Positions 8,060 to 17,643 of a stretch of 64,000 bases of DNA are shown here, one piece after another. Numbering within the stretch: position 1 is the stretch's first letter; every line of letters starts with the position of its first letter. The notes under the pieces were generated by a model. That model searched no databases. It saw only the letters and a list, made by a program, of their open reading frames with translations, and was not told the origin of the DNA. The stretch is from positions 62,001 through 126,000 of the forward strand of contig MGMF01000001.1 in the NCBI GenBank assembly GCA_001796335.1. The letters are read 5' to 3'. The translations under genes were made by a program, and so were the position numbers. Source of the DNA: Chloroflexi bacterium GWB2_49_20. GTDB taxonomy: Bacteria > Chloroflexota > Anaerolineae > Anaerolineales > Villigracilaceae.

Positions 8060-8506
8060 CTATTCGCTGTCGTTAAACCTGGTCTGTTTGGTAGCAATCC
8101 GTCTAAAGCGTTTGACAGCATCCAGACGCAAATTTGAACGACGTAAAGCGGCTTCCAGCTTTAAGTATGAATCTGTATCCTGTGGAGTTCCTTGCGCCAG
8201 ATATTCTTCAGCTCGCATCCGGGCCGCCTCCGCCCGGGCAATATCAATTTCTTCAACGTTCTCAGCCGCGTCTGCAAGAATTGTGACAACATCAGGTTGA
8301 ACTTCAGCCACACCACCTGCAACAGTGAATATCTCTTCCCGATCCTTGGTGCGGACCTTAACAACACCGAATTTTAATGTGGTTAACAGAGGCGAGTGAT
8401 GAGGCAATATTCCCATCTCACCATCTGAGCCAGGCAGGACCACTATATCAGCATCGCCTTCATAGACCAGGCGATCTTGTGAAACAATCTCGCAACGAAT
8501 TGGCAT
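8060..8506 (-). CDS. atpC: ATP synthase F1 epsilon subunit
   Basis: A 148-residue central-stalk subunit. The N-terminal beta-sandwich (residues 1-85) has the characteristic VLPGSDGEMGILPHHSPLLT. The C-terminal helical hairpin contains EEIDIARAEAARMRAEEYL and a basic tail. Epsilon couples rotor and catalytic head and can inhibit ATP hydrolysis. GAGGAG precedes the ATG. It follows atpD by 63 bases and precedes the mreB-like gene by 9, all on the minus strand. Confidence 0.95.
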   Translation of the reverse strand: MPIRCEIVSQDRLVYEGDADIVVLPGSDGEMGILPHHSPLLTTLKFGVVKVRTKDREEIFTVAGGVAEVQPDVVTILADAAENVEEIDIARAEAARMRAEEYLAQGTPQDTDSYLKLEAALRRSNLRLDAVKRFRRIATKQTRFNDSE

Positions 8507-8569
8507 TTTATCTCCTCTGTGCTCGCTGTCTCAATAAACCAGGCGCAGCGCACATTTTAACCAGCACAA

Positions 8570-10886
<2,317 letters not shown>

Positions 10887-10898
10887 GGTCGCTCCGTT

Positions 10899-12560
10899 TT
10901 ACTGCCAGGTTGATTTAAAGGTATCCAGGGCTGCACGCAGCTTTTTATCGTTATCTTCAGTGATGCGCTTATTCTCGGTTATATCCCTGCCCACTTCAGG
11001 ATGGGAAGTCTCCATGTATCGGATTAGGGCGGTTTCCCAGGCACGCATACGCTCAATCGGCACACTATCCGCAAAACCGTTGGTACCCGCATAAATTACA
11101 ACAACCTGATTCTCAAGTGACATTGGCTCGTATTGAGGTTGCGTTAAGATCTCTTGCATCCGGCGTCCACGATTCAACTGTCCCTGAGTGGCTTTATCGA
11201 GATCGGATGCCATCAAAGCAAAAGCCGCAAGTTCCCGGTATGCAGCCATATCCAAGCGCAGTTTACCAGCCACCTGTCTCATAGCTCTAGTTTGGGCAGA
11301 GCCACCCACGCGTGATACAGATATACCTACGTTCACAGCCGGGCGTATGCCTGCATTAAAGAGGTTACCTTCCAGGTAGATCTGCCCATCCGTGATCGAA
11401 ATAACATTGGTGGGCACATAAGCAGAGACATCACCCAACAGCGTTTCAATAATTGGCAGGGCGGTCAACGATCCGCCGGAACCTCTTATTTTTACTGCCT
11501 TGAAATCATCTGGATTGGGCATGGCTTTCATGGCCTCAGCAACATCATGGGCTGAGCGCGGACCTGAATATACCTTGCCATCCACACCATCTGCATTCGC
11601 TGCCAGTGGTTCAGCATAATCTTTTTTGACAATGACGAATTTTTCAGCCACACGTGCGGCCCGTTCGAGCAAACGTGAATGCAGATAGAATACATCACCC
11701 GGATAAGCTTCCCGTCCAGGCGGACGGCGAAGCAGAAGGGATACCTGGCGGTAAGCCCAGGCATGCTTTGAAAGATCATCATATATAACCAGGGCATCGC
11801 GTCCGGTTTCAAGGAATTCCTCACCGATCGAGCAGCCCGCATAAGGAGCAATATATTGTAAAGCAGCGGCTTCGTCGGCAGCGGCAATCACTACGATGGT
11901 ATGCTCCATGGCGCCATATCGATCCAAAAGTGCAACCGTTCGGGCAATGGCAGCTTTTTTCTGTCCAATGGCCACATAGATGCAGATCAGATCCTTGCCT
12001 TTTTGATTGATGATCGTATCAATAGCAATGGCTGTTTTACCCGTCTGGCGGTCCCCAATGATCAACTCACGTTGACCGCGTCCAATAGGGATCATGGAAT
12101 CTATGGCTTTGATACCTGTTTGAACCGGTGTGTCCACGTCCTGGCGTTGAACCACGCCCGGGGCGATCCGCTCAATTGGTCTGTATCCTGTAAATTTAAG
12201 AGAACCCTTGCCATCCACGGGTTCTCCAAGAGCGTTCACAACGCGTCCTATCAGTCCATCACCAACCGGAACTGAGGCGATCCGCCCGGTGGAGCGAACC
12301 GTCATACCTTCCGCAATCCCGGCGTAATCACCCATAATAATGACCCCAACGCTGTTGCTTTCGAGGTTGAAGGCAATGCCCATCACACCATTTTGGAACT
12401 GTACAAGTTCCTGCGCCTTGACATTTGCCAGCCCAGAAACACGCGCAATCCCATCACCAGCTTCGGTAACGGTACCGATATCGCTGACGCTGACTTCGTG
12501 CTCAAAAGAATCGATTTGTTTTTTTAGATCACTTGCAATTTGCTTGATCAGGTCGGACAT
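10899..12560 (-). CDS. atpA: ATP synthase F1 alpha subunit
   Basis: A 553-residue non-catalytic subunit. It shows GDRQTGKT (Walker A), the signature [17 protein letters not shown] and the N-terminal [17 protein letters not shown]. The C-terminal extension to [14 protein letters not shown] makes it slightly longer than the usual 500-510 residues. Alpha binds regulatory nucleotide and holds the head together. In the common atpIBEFHAGDC operon, atpH would stand directly upstream; here the upstream neighbour is an M42 peptidase, so the a, b, c and delta genes must lie elsewhere in the genome. Confidence 0.97.
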   Translation of the reverse strand: MSDLIKQIASDLKKQIDSFEHEVSVSDIGTVTEAGDGIARVSGLANVKAQELVQFQNGVMGIAFNLESNSVGVIIMGDYAGIAEGMTVRSTGRIASVPVGDGLIGRVVNALGEPVDGKGSLKFTGYRPIERIAPGVVQRQDVDTPVQTGIKAIDSMIPIGRGQRELIIGDRQTGKTAIAIDTIINQKGKDLICIYVAIGQKKAAIARTVALLDRYGAMEHTIVVIAAADEAAALQYIAPYAGCSIGEEFLETGRDALVIYDDLSKHAWAYRQVSLLLRRPPGREAYPGDVFYLHSRLLERAARVAEKFVIVKKDYAEPLAANADGVDGKVYSGPRSAHDVAEAMKAMPNPDDFKAVKIRGSGGSLTALPIIETLLGDVSAYVPTNVISITDGQIYLEGNLFNAGIRPAVNVGISVSRVGGSAQTRAMRQVAGKLRLDMAAYRELAAFALMASDLDKATQGQLNRGRRMQEILTQPQYEPMSLENQVVVIYAGTNGFADSVPIERMRAWETALIRYMETSHPEVGRDITENKRITEDNDKKLRAALDTFKSTWQ

Positions 12561-12584
12561 TTTGCCTCCGGTCTTTCTAAGGTT

Positions 12585-13655
12585 TTACATCGTAAGTTTT
12601 GCAACCGTGGCAGCATCCAGGCGGGTTATCAATTCAACCACCAGTTTAACTGCACTGTCGTAGTCACTTCGATTTATGATCGAGTTATGGGAATGAATAT
12701 GGCGGGCTGGTACCGCCAGTACCACAGTTGGAACACCTGTCTTATAAAGATGTATGGCGCCTCCATCTGTTCCACCACCTTCGATAGAGGATAATTGAAG
12801 ATTTATCCCCAGGTCCACGGCTATGCTGGATACCAGGTTGCACAAATTATGGTTGGGGATCATGCGGGCATCATAAACCAGCATGCTGGGTCCACCCCCA
12901 AGCTTAATTTTGGATTCTTCTTCCTTGATGCCCGGCACATCACCAGCAATATCAGACTCAAGAATAATGGCCACATCCGGTTGAACCGCCTCTACACTGG
13001 TGGTGGCGCCACGTATGCCTACTTCTTCCATTACAGTAGCCGCGCCAAAAACCGTATTCGGGTGGTTATGCTCTTTCAAAGCCTGCAGGACAGAAACGAT
13101 TATAGCCACACCGACGCGATCATCAAATGCTTTGGACAAATAGTTTTTTCCATTTGAAAGAATTTGAAAATCAGAATCAGGTACGATCGGATCGCCTACC
13201 TGAATGCCTGCTTGTTTAAGCTCATCCTCACTACTGGCACCAATATCAATGTACATCTCCTTGCGGAGAACCACTTTGCTTCGTTCTTCGGGACTGAGCA
13301 TATGAGGTGGTTTGGCACCAATTACGCCCAATACATCGCCTTTGCCGGTCTTGACAATGACGCGTTGTCCAAGCAGAACCTGGTCAAACCAACCACCTAA
13401 TGGAAGGAATTTAATAAAACCTTCCTTGGTAAGTTGCTTAACCATAAAACCAATTTCATCCATATGGCCTGCCAGCATGACCTTCGGCGACTTTTCTGCC
13501 CCGCTCAACTTGCATATTACACTTCCCAATTTATCCTGTGTCAGTTCCCCAATTGGTTGCATGTAATTTCGCACAACTGCCCGGATGGGTGTTTCGTATC
13601 CGGGCACGCCATGTGCTTCTGTCAGGTTTTTTAATAATTGTTCAACCGAGTCCAT
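12585..13655 (-). CDS. M42 family metallo-aminopeptidase
   Basis: A 356-residue cytosolic peptidase of the M42 (FrvX/TET/glutamyl aminopeptidase) family. Visible metal and catalytic residues include His in MLAGHMDEIGFMV, Asp in SKAFDDRVG, Glu-Glu in VMEEVG, Asp in ILESD, and His in PARHIHSHN. Such enzymes form large tetrahedral dodecamers and trim peptides from the N-terminus. It starts with AGGAG upstream and precedes atpA by 24 bases, so it probably heads the F1 ATP synthase transcript. The exact substrate preference cannot be told. Confidence 0.93.
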   Translation of the reverse strand: MDSVEQLLKNLTEAHGVPGYETPIRAVVRNYMQPIGELTQDKLGSVICKLSGAEKSPKVMLAGHMDEIGFMVKQLTKEGFIKFLPLGGWFDQVLLGQRVIVKTGKGDVLGVIGAKPPHMLSPEERSKVVLRKEMYIDIGASSEDELKQAGIQVGDPIVPDSDFQILSNGKNYLSKAFDDRVGVAIIVSVLQALKEHNHPNTVFGAATVMEEVGIRGATTSVEAVQPDVAIILESDIAGDVPGIKEEESKIKLGGGPSMLVYDARMIPNHNLCNLVSSIAVDLGINLQLSSIEGGGTDGGAIHLYKTGVPTVVLAVPARHIHSHNSIINRSDYDSAVKLVVELITRLDAATVAKLTM

Positions 13656-13679
13656 TGATTTTTTCCAACTCCTAAAGCT

Positions 13680-13708
13680 CTAATAATTAAAACTTTGTAT
13701 CTTTTCAA
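13680..13708 (-). promoter_or_regulatory. Candidate promoter of M42-atpAGDC operon
   Basis: On the minus strand TTGAAA (13708-13703) is followed after 17 bases by TATTAG (13685-13680). The peptidase ATG lies about 25 bases downstream with AGGAG between. The -10 box is weak. Confidence 0.35.
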
Positions 13709-13946
13709 TAAATCGCGGGGAGATACCCAACAATTTTGAGTGAAACTATTTTTCTCAGTGTAAATATTTACTGCGCGGTGTCTTTCCGGGAAAATTCTTC
13801 CTGCGATGACCCGTCTACAGCATTGAACAGATGGATTTTAATCTATAAAAACCTGGCTGGTTCCAGAACGTGCTTATGATACCTGAAAGGATTACACTTG
13901 TCCAGTTACAAATATTACAAATCAAATATTCTTCAAAAATCACCTC

Positions 13947-13974
13947 TTGATTTATTTATATCTTACCTTATACT
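13947..13974 (+). promoter_or_regulatory. Candidate promoter of ATP-grasp gene
   Basis: TTGATT, 16-base spacer, TATACT. The start codon at 14048 lies about 70 bases downstream, behind a GAGGTG ribosome binding site. Confidence 0.45.
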
Positions 13975-14047
13975 AAACAACAAAGATGAGAGCCGGTCAT
14001 AGTCACCATTCTCTTGTTTAATTTTTTATCAAACGAGGTGTGAAACC

Positions 14048-15214
14048 ATGTCAAAAGAACAGATCGCTCCAGAAAATGATAAGCCCCCCAGTATTTGGCC
14101 CCAACCAAAACCAGTCTGGCGAATAGCCGTTCTCGCAAATATCAAGGATGAGAATGTTGAACGCCCAGCTGATGTGCCACCCGATGCTTATGCTGATTAC
14201 GACCACATCGAAACCATACATCTTATCCAGGCTGCTTTGGAGACAGATGGTCATAAAACTGAATTTATCGTGGCAGATCAATATCTGCCTTATGAATTAA
14301 AAAAATATAAACCAGATATTTGTTTTAACATTGCAGAGGGATTGGGAGGGGATGCCCGTGAAGCCCAGATCCCTGCTCTATTGGAGATGCTAAAAATCCC
14401 GTATACAGCCTCGAGAGTACTCACAAATGCCATCGCTTTGGATAAAACCCTCACTAAACGCATCTGGCGTGACCGAAATCTGCCGGTTGCCCCATTCCAG
14501 GAGTTCAATATTGGGGATGAACCCTTACGCCACGAGCTTCGTTTCCCTTTGTTCGTCAAACCAGCACGGGAAGGGACCGGTATGGGCGTGGATATGAAGG
14601 CCAAAGTTGAGAATGAAGCAGAACTTCGTGAACGGGTAAATTATGTAATCCATGCCTACAAACAACCTGCCCTGGTGGAAACCTACCTGCCAGGTCGCGA
14701 GTTTACTGTAGGTCAAATTGGTCGCCCGGATGCCGCCTTATTCAGTCGCCATCCGGAGTGGTACGCACCAGATGGATACCATCGCTTCCCAATCATGGAA
14801 GTGGAGAGTTCTCATGCGGCTACACCTGGCATTTATAGCAACGCTGCAAAATCTCATTTACTGGGAGAGGAGGGCGCCCCGGAATACATTTGCCCGGCAG
14901 ATGTCCACCCCGATCTTGCTAAAAAGCTTCATCACCTGGCTTTACGCGGTCACACAATTCTGGGAACCCTGGATGTCTCACGCGTCGACATCCGGCTGGA
15001 TGCAGAGGGTCAGCCGCGCCTGATCGAGATCAACCCGTTGCCCGGGCTGACACCAGGATACAGCGATCTGTGTATCCAGGCTGCTGCGGATGGAATCACC
15101 TACGAAGACCTGATTTTGGAAATTTTATATCTATCAGCCGGGCGTTGGGGACTCTTGCAACCAAGAGAACAACCCATAAAACCATCAAAAAGCACCAACC
15201 CTGTCGGTTTCTGA
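14048..15214 (+). CDS. ATP-grasp ligase, D-Ala-D-Ala ligase-like
   Basis: A 388-residue ATP-grasp enzyme. The N-terminal pre-ATP-grasp domain spans about residues 25-125 and includes CFNIAEGLGGDAREAQIPALLE, shared with D-alanine-D-alanine ligases. The ATP-binding part has FPLFVKPAREGTGMGV and PALVETYLPGREFTVG. The metal-binding end reads RLIEINPLPGLTPGYSD. It differs from true Ddl in the long N-terminus and in sequence detail, so the amino acids joined are uncertain; it could act in wall precursor synthesis or make another dipeptide. Start supported by GAGGTG at the normal distance. It is a single-gene unit with its own promoter and terminator. Confidence 0.85.
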   Translation: MSKEQIAPENDKPPSIWPQPKPVWRIAVLANIKDENVERPADVPPDAYADYDHIETIHLIQAALETDGHKTEFIVADQYLPYELKKYKPDICFNIAEGLGGDAREAQIPALLEMLKIPYTASRVLTNAIALDKTLTKRIWRDRNLPVAPFQEFNIGDEPLRHELRFPLFVKPAREGTGMGVDMKAKVENEAELRERVNYVIHAYKQPALVETYLPGREFTVGQIGRPDAALFSRHPEWYAPDGYHRFPIMEVESSHAATPGIYSNAAKSHLLGEEGAPEYICPADVHPDLAKKLHHLALRGHTILGTLDVSRVDIRLDAEGQPRLIEINPLPGLTPGYSDLCIQAAADGITYEDLILEILYLSAGRWGLLQPREQPIKPSKSTNPVGF

Positions 15215-15231
15215 ACCACTGACCATTCTAC

Positions 15232-15285
15232 CCCGCAGATTATCCGCCTAGAAAGTTATGGGTTGGAGAACCTGCGGGATTTTTT
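15232..15285 (+). terminator. Terminator of ATP-grasp gene
   Basis: CCCGCAG (15232-15238) pairs with CTGCGGG (15272-15278), with further inner pairs across a long loop, followed by a run of six T. Confidence 0.6.
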
Positions 15286-15325
15286 GCGTTAGTAATTTCC
15301 TCATGGATCTCAATAAAGAAGGAAA

Positions 15326-15368
15326 GTGGGGTGTGTTTGGCTGGCTCCACCAGCCAAACACACCCCAC
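15326..15368. repeat. Perfect 19-bp inverted repeat (hairpin)
   Basis: Bases 15326-15344 are the exact reverse complement of 15350-15368, with a 5-base loop. No T run follows directly on either strand. It lies between the ATP-grasp terminator and the tRNA promoter. It could be a second terminator, a processing site or a mobile palindrome. Confidence 0.8.
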
Positions 15369-15430
15369 ACTGCAGATTTTTGAGAAGTTACGAATCTTTG
15401 TCTGAATTGAGATTCATTTTCCCAATCGCA

Positions 15431-15439
15431 TGGTATAAT
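15431..15439 (+). promoter_or_regulatory. Extended -10 promoter of tRNA-Ser
   Basis: TGG directly followed by TATAAT gives a strong extended -10 box, 18 bases before the tRNA. A good -35 box at 17 bases was not seen. Confidence 0.65.
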
Positions 15440-15457
15440 TCCGCCGCTAAAAATTTT

Positions 15458-15543
15458 GGAGAGGTCGCGTAGTTGGCCTAGCGCGCACGCCTGGAATGTG
15501 TGTAACCTGAAAGGGTTCGCGGGTTCGAATCCCGCCCTCTCCG
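15458..15543 (+). tRNA. tRNA-Ser (anticodon GGA)
   Basis: An 86-base class II tRNA. The acceptor stem GGAGAGG (15458-15464) pairs with CCTCTCC (15536-15542), then discriminator G. The anticodon loop reads CTGGAAT, giving GGA for serine UCC/UCU codons. A long variable arm (AACCTGAAAGGGTT) and the T arm GGGTTCGAATCCC are visible. The 3' CCA is not encoded (next bases CCT). A short hairpin terminator follows at once. Confidence 0.96.
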
Positions 15544-15555
15544 CCTTCTGGAAAG

Positions 15556-15585
15556 AACTCTTGCTCAAATTCGCAAGAGTTTTTT
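15556..15585 (+). terminator. Terminator of tRNA-Ser
   Basis: AACTCTTGC (15556-15564) pairs with GCAAGAGTT (15573-15581) around an 8-base loop, running into TTTTTT. Confidence 0.85.
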
Positions 15586-15611
15586 CTTTGTTGGTGAAAT
15601 ATTACTCATGT

Positions 15612-15617
15612 TATACT
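15612..15617 (+). promoter_or_regulatory. Extended -10 box with very short leader
   Basis: TGT followed by TATACT forms an extended -10 box ending 10 bases before the ATG at 15628. The predicted 5' leader is only about 3-4 bases, and no Shine-Dalgarno sequence is seen. Confidence 0.45.
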
Positions 15618-15627
15618 TAAACCCACT

Positions 15628-15924
15628 ATGAAATTACCTTCAAGAATTATCTTCTTCATTTTTATTTCAGGTCTGATTTTGTTAACTGCTGGTTCCCCAC
15701 TCTCCAAAAGCCTGGCATTCCCCTCCCTGAATCCTACTCCCCTGCCAAATGTTATTCAAACATCCCTTGAGGCTACAGCCACAGTTGATCCAGCCTCCAT
15801 CGGAGACACATCCGGGGTTATTGCGTTTGGGATAATCTTGGTATTCATTATTCTGGCAGGAATCTTATGGGGTATTCTCGAATTACGACAGGAATCATAC
15901 AAAACCAGGCAAACCAAGGAGTAA
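15628..15924 (+). CDS. Small exported/membrane protein, unknown
   Basis: A 98-residue protein with an N-terminal signal or membrane helix (residues 8-26), a Pro/Ser/Thr-rich outside segment of about 40 residues, and a second helix at about 65-87 (VIAFGIILVFIILAGILWGI), ending in a charged tail. I recognise no family. Topology suggests a small two-pass or processed single-pass membrane protein. It ends one base before the GNAT start codon, so both are co-expressed. No catalytic motif is seen. Confidence 0.65.
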   Translation: MKLPSRIIFFIFISGLILLTAGSPLSKSLAFPSLNPTPLPNVIQTSLEATATVDPASIGDTSGVIAFGIILVFIILAGILWGILELRQESYKTRQTKE

Positions 15925-15925
15925 C

Positions 15926-16480
15926 ATGCTCTTCCCAATCGAAACAAGGAGATTGTTAATACGGCTATACGAAGATAAAGACCTGGAAGATATTTTCGAA
16001 TATTCCGGAACATCCGATTTTTGGTTGATGCGCACCCTGACTTGGCAGCCAACCAGGGAAGGTGTAAAGAAATTTTGGGAATCCAGGCGTTACATGGATA
16101 CAACAAAAGATCTCGATCAGCTTGATCTGGTGGTCGAGTGGAAAGAAAAAAGCAAGGTAATAGGCAATATTGGGATCTTGATTTCACAGATGAACGAAAA
16201 CAAACAAGGGACGATCGGCTGGTTACTGGGAAACAAGTTCCAAGGGCAGGGGTTTGCCAGCGAAGCTGCCAGAGCTCTCCTGACCTTTGGATTCGATAAA
16301 ATGGGATTACATCGCATCTCGGCCAGCACAAGTCGGGACAATATTCGTTCGTGGCTGTTAATGGAAAGAATCGGTATGCGTCGCGAAGCTCACTTCAAAC
16401 AAAGCTCATTTGTAAACAGTGAATGGCAGGATGAGTTTATCTACGCGATCCTGGCTGAGGAGTGGCATTCCAAACAATGA
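15926..16480 (+). CDS. GNAT-family N-acetyltransferase (RimJ/RimL type)
   Basis: A 184-residue acetyltransferase. It begins with ETRRLLIRLYEDKDLEDIFEY, typical of the RimJ/RimL branch. The acetyl-CoA loop is GWLLGNKFQGQGFASEAARALL, with the Q/R-x-x-G-x-G/A pattern, and HRISASTSRDNIRSWLLMERIGM follows. Members acetylate ribosomal protein N-termini, amino-glycosides or small amines; the target here is unknown. AAGGAG lies just before the ATG and overlaps the end of the upstream gene. A strong bidirectional terminator follows. Confidence 0.9.
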   Translation: MLFPIETRRLLIRLYEDKDLEDIFEYSGTSDFWLMRTLTWQPTREGVKKFWESRRYMDTTKDLDQLDLVVEWKEKSKVIGNIGILISQMNENKQGTIGWLLGNKFQGQGFASEAARALLTFGFDKMGLHRISASTSRDNIRSWLLMERIGMRREAHFKQSSFVNSEWQDEFIYAILAEEWHSKQ

Positions 16481-16510
16481 CCGAATGCTGGCGTTCCAGT
16501 ACTTTTGAAA

Positions 16511-16554
16511 TAATAAGTAGGATGGGATTTTACAAGTTCCCGTCCTACTTATTA
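16511..16554. terminator. Bidirectional terminator, 17-bp stem
   Basis: Bases 16511-16527 pair with 16538-16554 with a single G-U pair and a 10-base loop. It separates the convergent GNAT gene (plus) and the gene ending at 16567 (minus). Confidence 0.8.
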
Positions 16555-16566
16555 TATTAATGAGGT

Positions 16567-17046
16567 TTAATTTTCTACTGAATTGTTGCCCGGGTTTGAG
16601 GATTGTTTCTCGTCCAACACACGCATTCCATTCCGGATCTGGTTAATAAGCACTTGAACAGCACGTTCCAATTCAACCAATTTATCCATGGCGTACTGGT
16701 CAGCACCTGCCCGAATATTATCAGCTTCTATGCGACCCTGTTCAATGATCGTACTAGCCCGTTTCTGTGCATCCTGTACCACAAAGTTACTTTCCACCAA
16801 TTGATCGGCTTTTTCCTGGGCAAGACTCAATTTCCGACCTGCTTCCTCCTGGGCTTGAGCTAAAACCCGATCCCTTTGGACAAAAACCTGCTGGGCTTTC
16901 TTAACCTCTTCAGGAATGGAAATTCGCATCTGATCAATGATATCCAGCATGCGATCTTCATCTACAATTACATTATGCGTAAATGGTAAAGGCCGGCTCT
17001 GGTTAAAGAGCTCTTCCAAACGGTCAACAAGATGAAGGATGTCCAT
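16567..17046 (-). CDS. Coiled-coil protein of the coaD-recG neighbourhood
   Basis: A 159-residue protein. Residues 1-45 form a short helical start (MDILHLVDRLEELF, then DEDRMLDIIDQMRISIPEEV), and residues 45-140 form a long, Gln/Glu/Ala-rich coiled coil that resembles ATP synthase b subunits or DivIVA-like rods. I have seen such proteins beside coaD in other Chloroflexota; no function is established. No membrane segment is present. The gap to coaD is 76 bases. A structural or divisome role is only a guess. Confidence 0.7.
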   Translation of the reverse strand: MDILHLVDRLEELFNQSRPLPFTHNVIVDEDRMLDIIDQMRISIPEEVKKAQQVFVQRDRVLAQAQEEAGRKLSLAQEKADQLVESNFVVQDAQKRASTIIEQGRIEADNIRAGADQYAMDKLVELERAVQVLINQIRNGMRVLDEKQSSNPGNNSVEN

Positions 17047-17122
17047 TTTCTCCTCCGCAAAGAGATATACTAATCATGTGAGAATCATCAACCCAAGCAT
17101 TTGAATGTTAACATTATACATT

Positions 17123-17641
17123 CTAATCGCGAAGTGCGTTCGGTGGTTTTTGTTGATCACTCATGAGACTAACGCTATGGTTTAAAGCTGCTTCAACGTG
17201 AGGAGGCACCATGCTGGAAACATCCCCGCCTAGCATGGCAATTTCACGTACCGTGGTTGAAGAAAGAAATGTATGTTCCTCGTCGGTAATGAGGGCGATA
17301 CTTTCAATATCCGGCGCCAGGCGGTGGTTTGCCAGAGCCATGCGGAATTCAAATTCGAAATCAGAAAATACCCGTAAACCTCTCACAACCACTTGAACAT
17401 CGATTTCCTGGCATAGTTTTACAGTCAAACCGCTGTAACCTATTACACGGATCTTGGGATGCCCTTTAAATGTTTCATTCACCAATGCAATCCGTTGTTC
17501 AGGTGGAAAAAGCAGGGATTTTAGTGGCTTGTCATACACTGCAATAACCAATTCGTCAAATAACCGAACCGCCCTTTCAGCTATATTGATATGGCCGAAA
17601 TGGATGGGGTCAAACGTTCCAGGGAATAGGGCACGAACCAT
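17123..17641 (-). CDS. coaD: Phosphopantetheine adenylyltransferase
   Basis: A 172-residue nucleotidyltransferase for the penultimate step of coenzyme A synthesis, making dephospho-CoA from ATP and 4'-phosphopantetheine. The T/HxGH site is PGTFDPIHFGH (residues 7-17), and the second signature is TFLSSTTVREIA. Length is normal, with a short polar C-terminal tail. Its ATG comes 2 bases after the recG stop, so translation of the two is probably coupled. Confidence 0.96.
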   Translation of the reverse strand: MVRALFPGTFDPIHFGHINIAERAVRLFDELVIAVYDKPLKSLLFPPEQRIALVNETFKGHPKIRVIGYSGLTVKLCQEIDVQVVVRGLRVFSDFEFEFRMALANHRLAPDIESIALITDEEHTFLSSTTVREIAMLGGDVSSMVPPHVEAALNHSVSLMSDQQKPPNALRD

Positions 17642-17643
17642 GG

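Larger units (their letters stand above)
13656..14047. other. Divergent intergenic region (392 bases)
   Basis: AT-rich spacer between the divergent M42/atpA operon and the ATP-grasp gene. It holds a candidate promoter for each side, listed separately. I see no small ORF with a ribosome binding site and no clear repeat. Confidence 0.6.

Noticed and set aside
15248-15568. A 106-codon minus-strand ORF containing ERAGFEPANPFRLH
   Set aside because: It is the antisense of tRNA-Ser; the RAGFEPA-type phrase is a classic artefact of translating a tRNA gene backwards.
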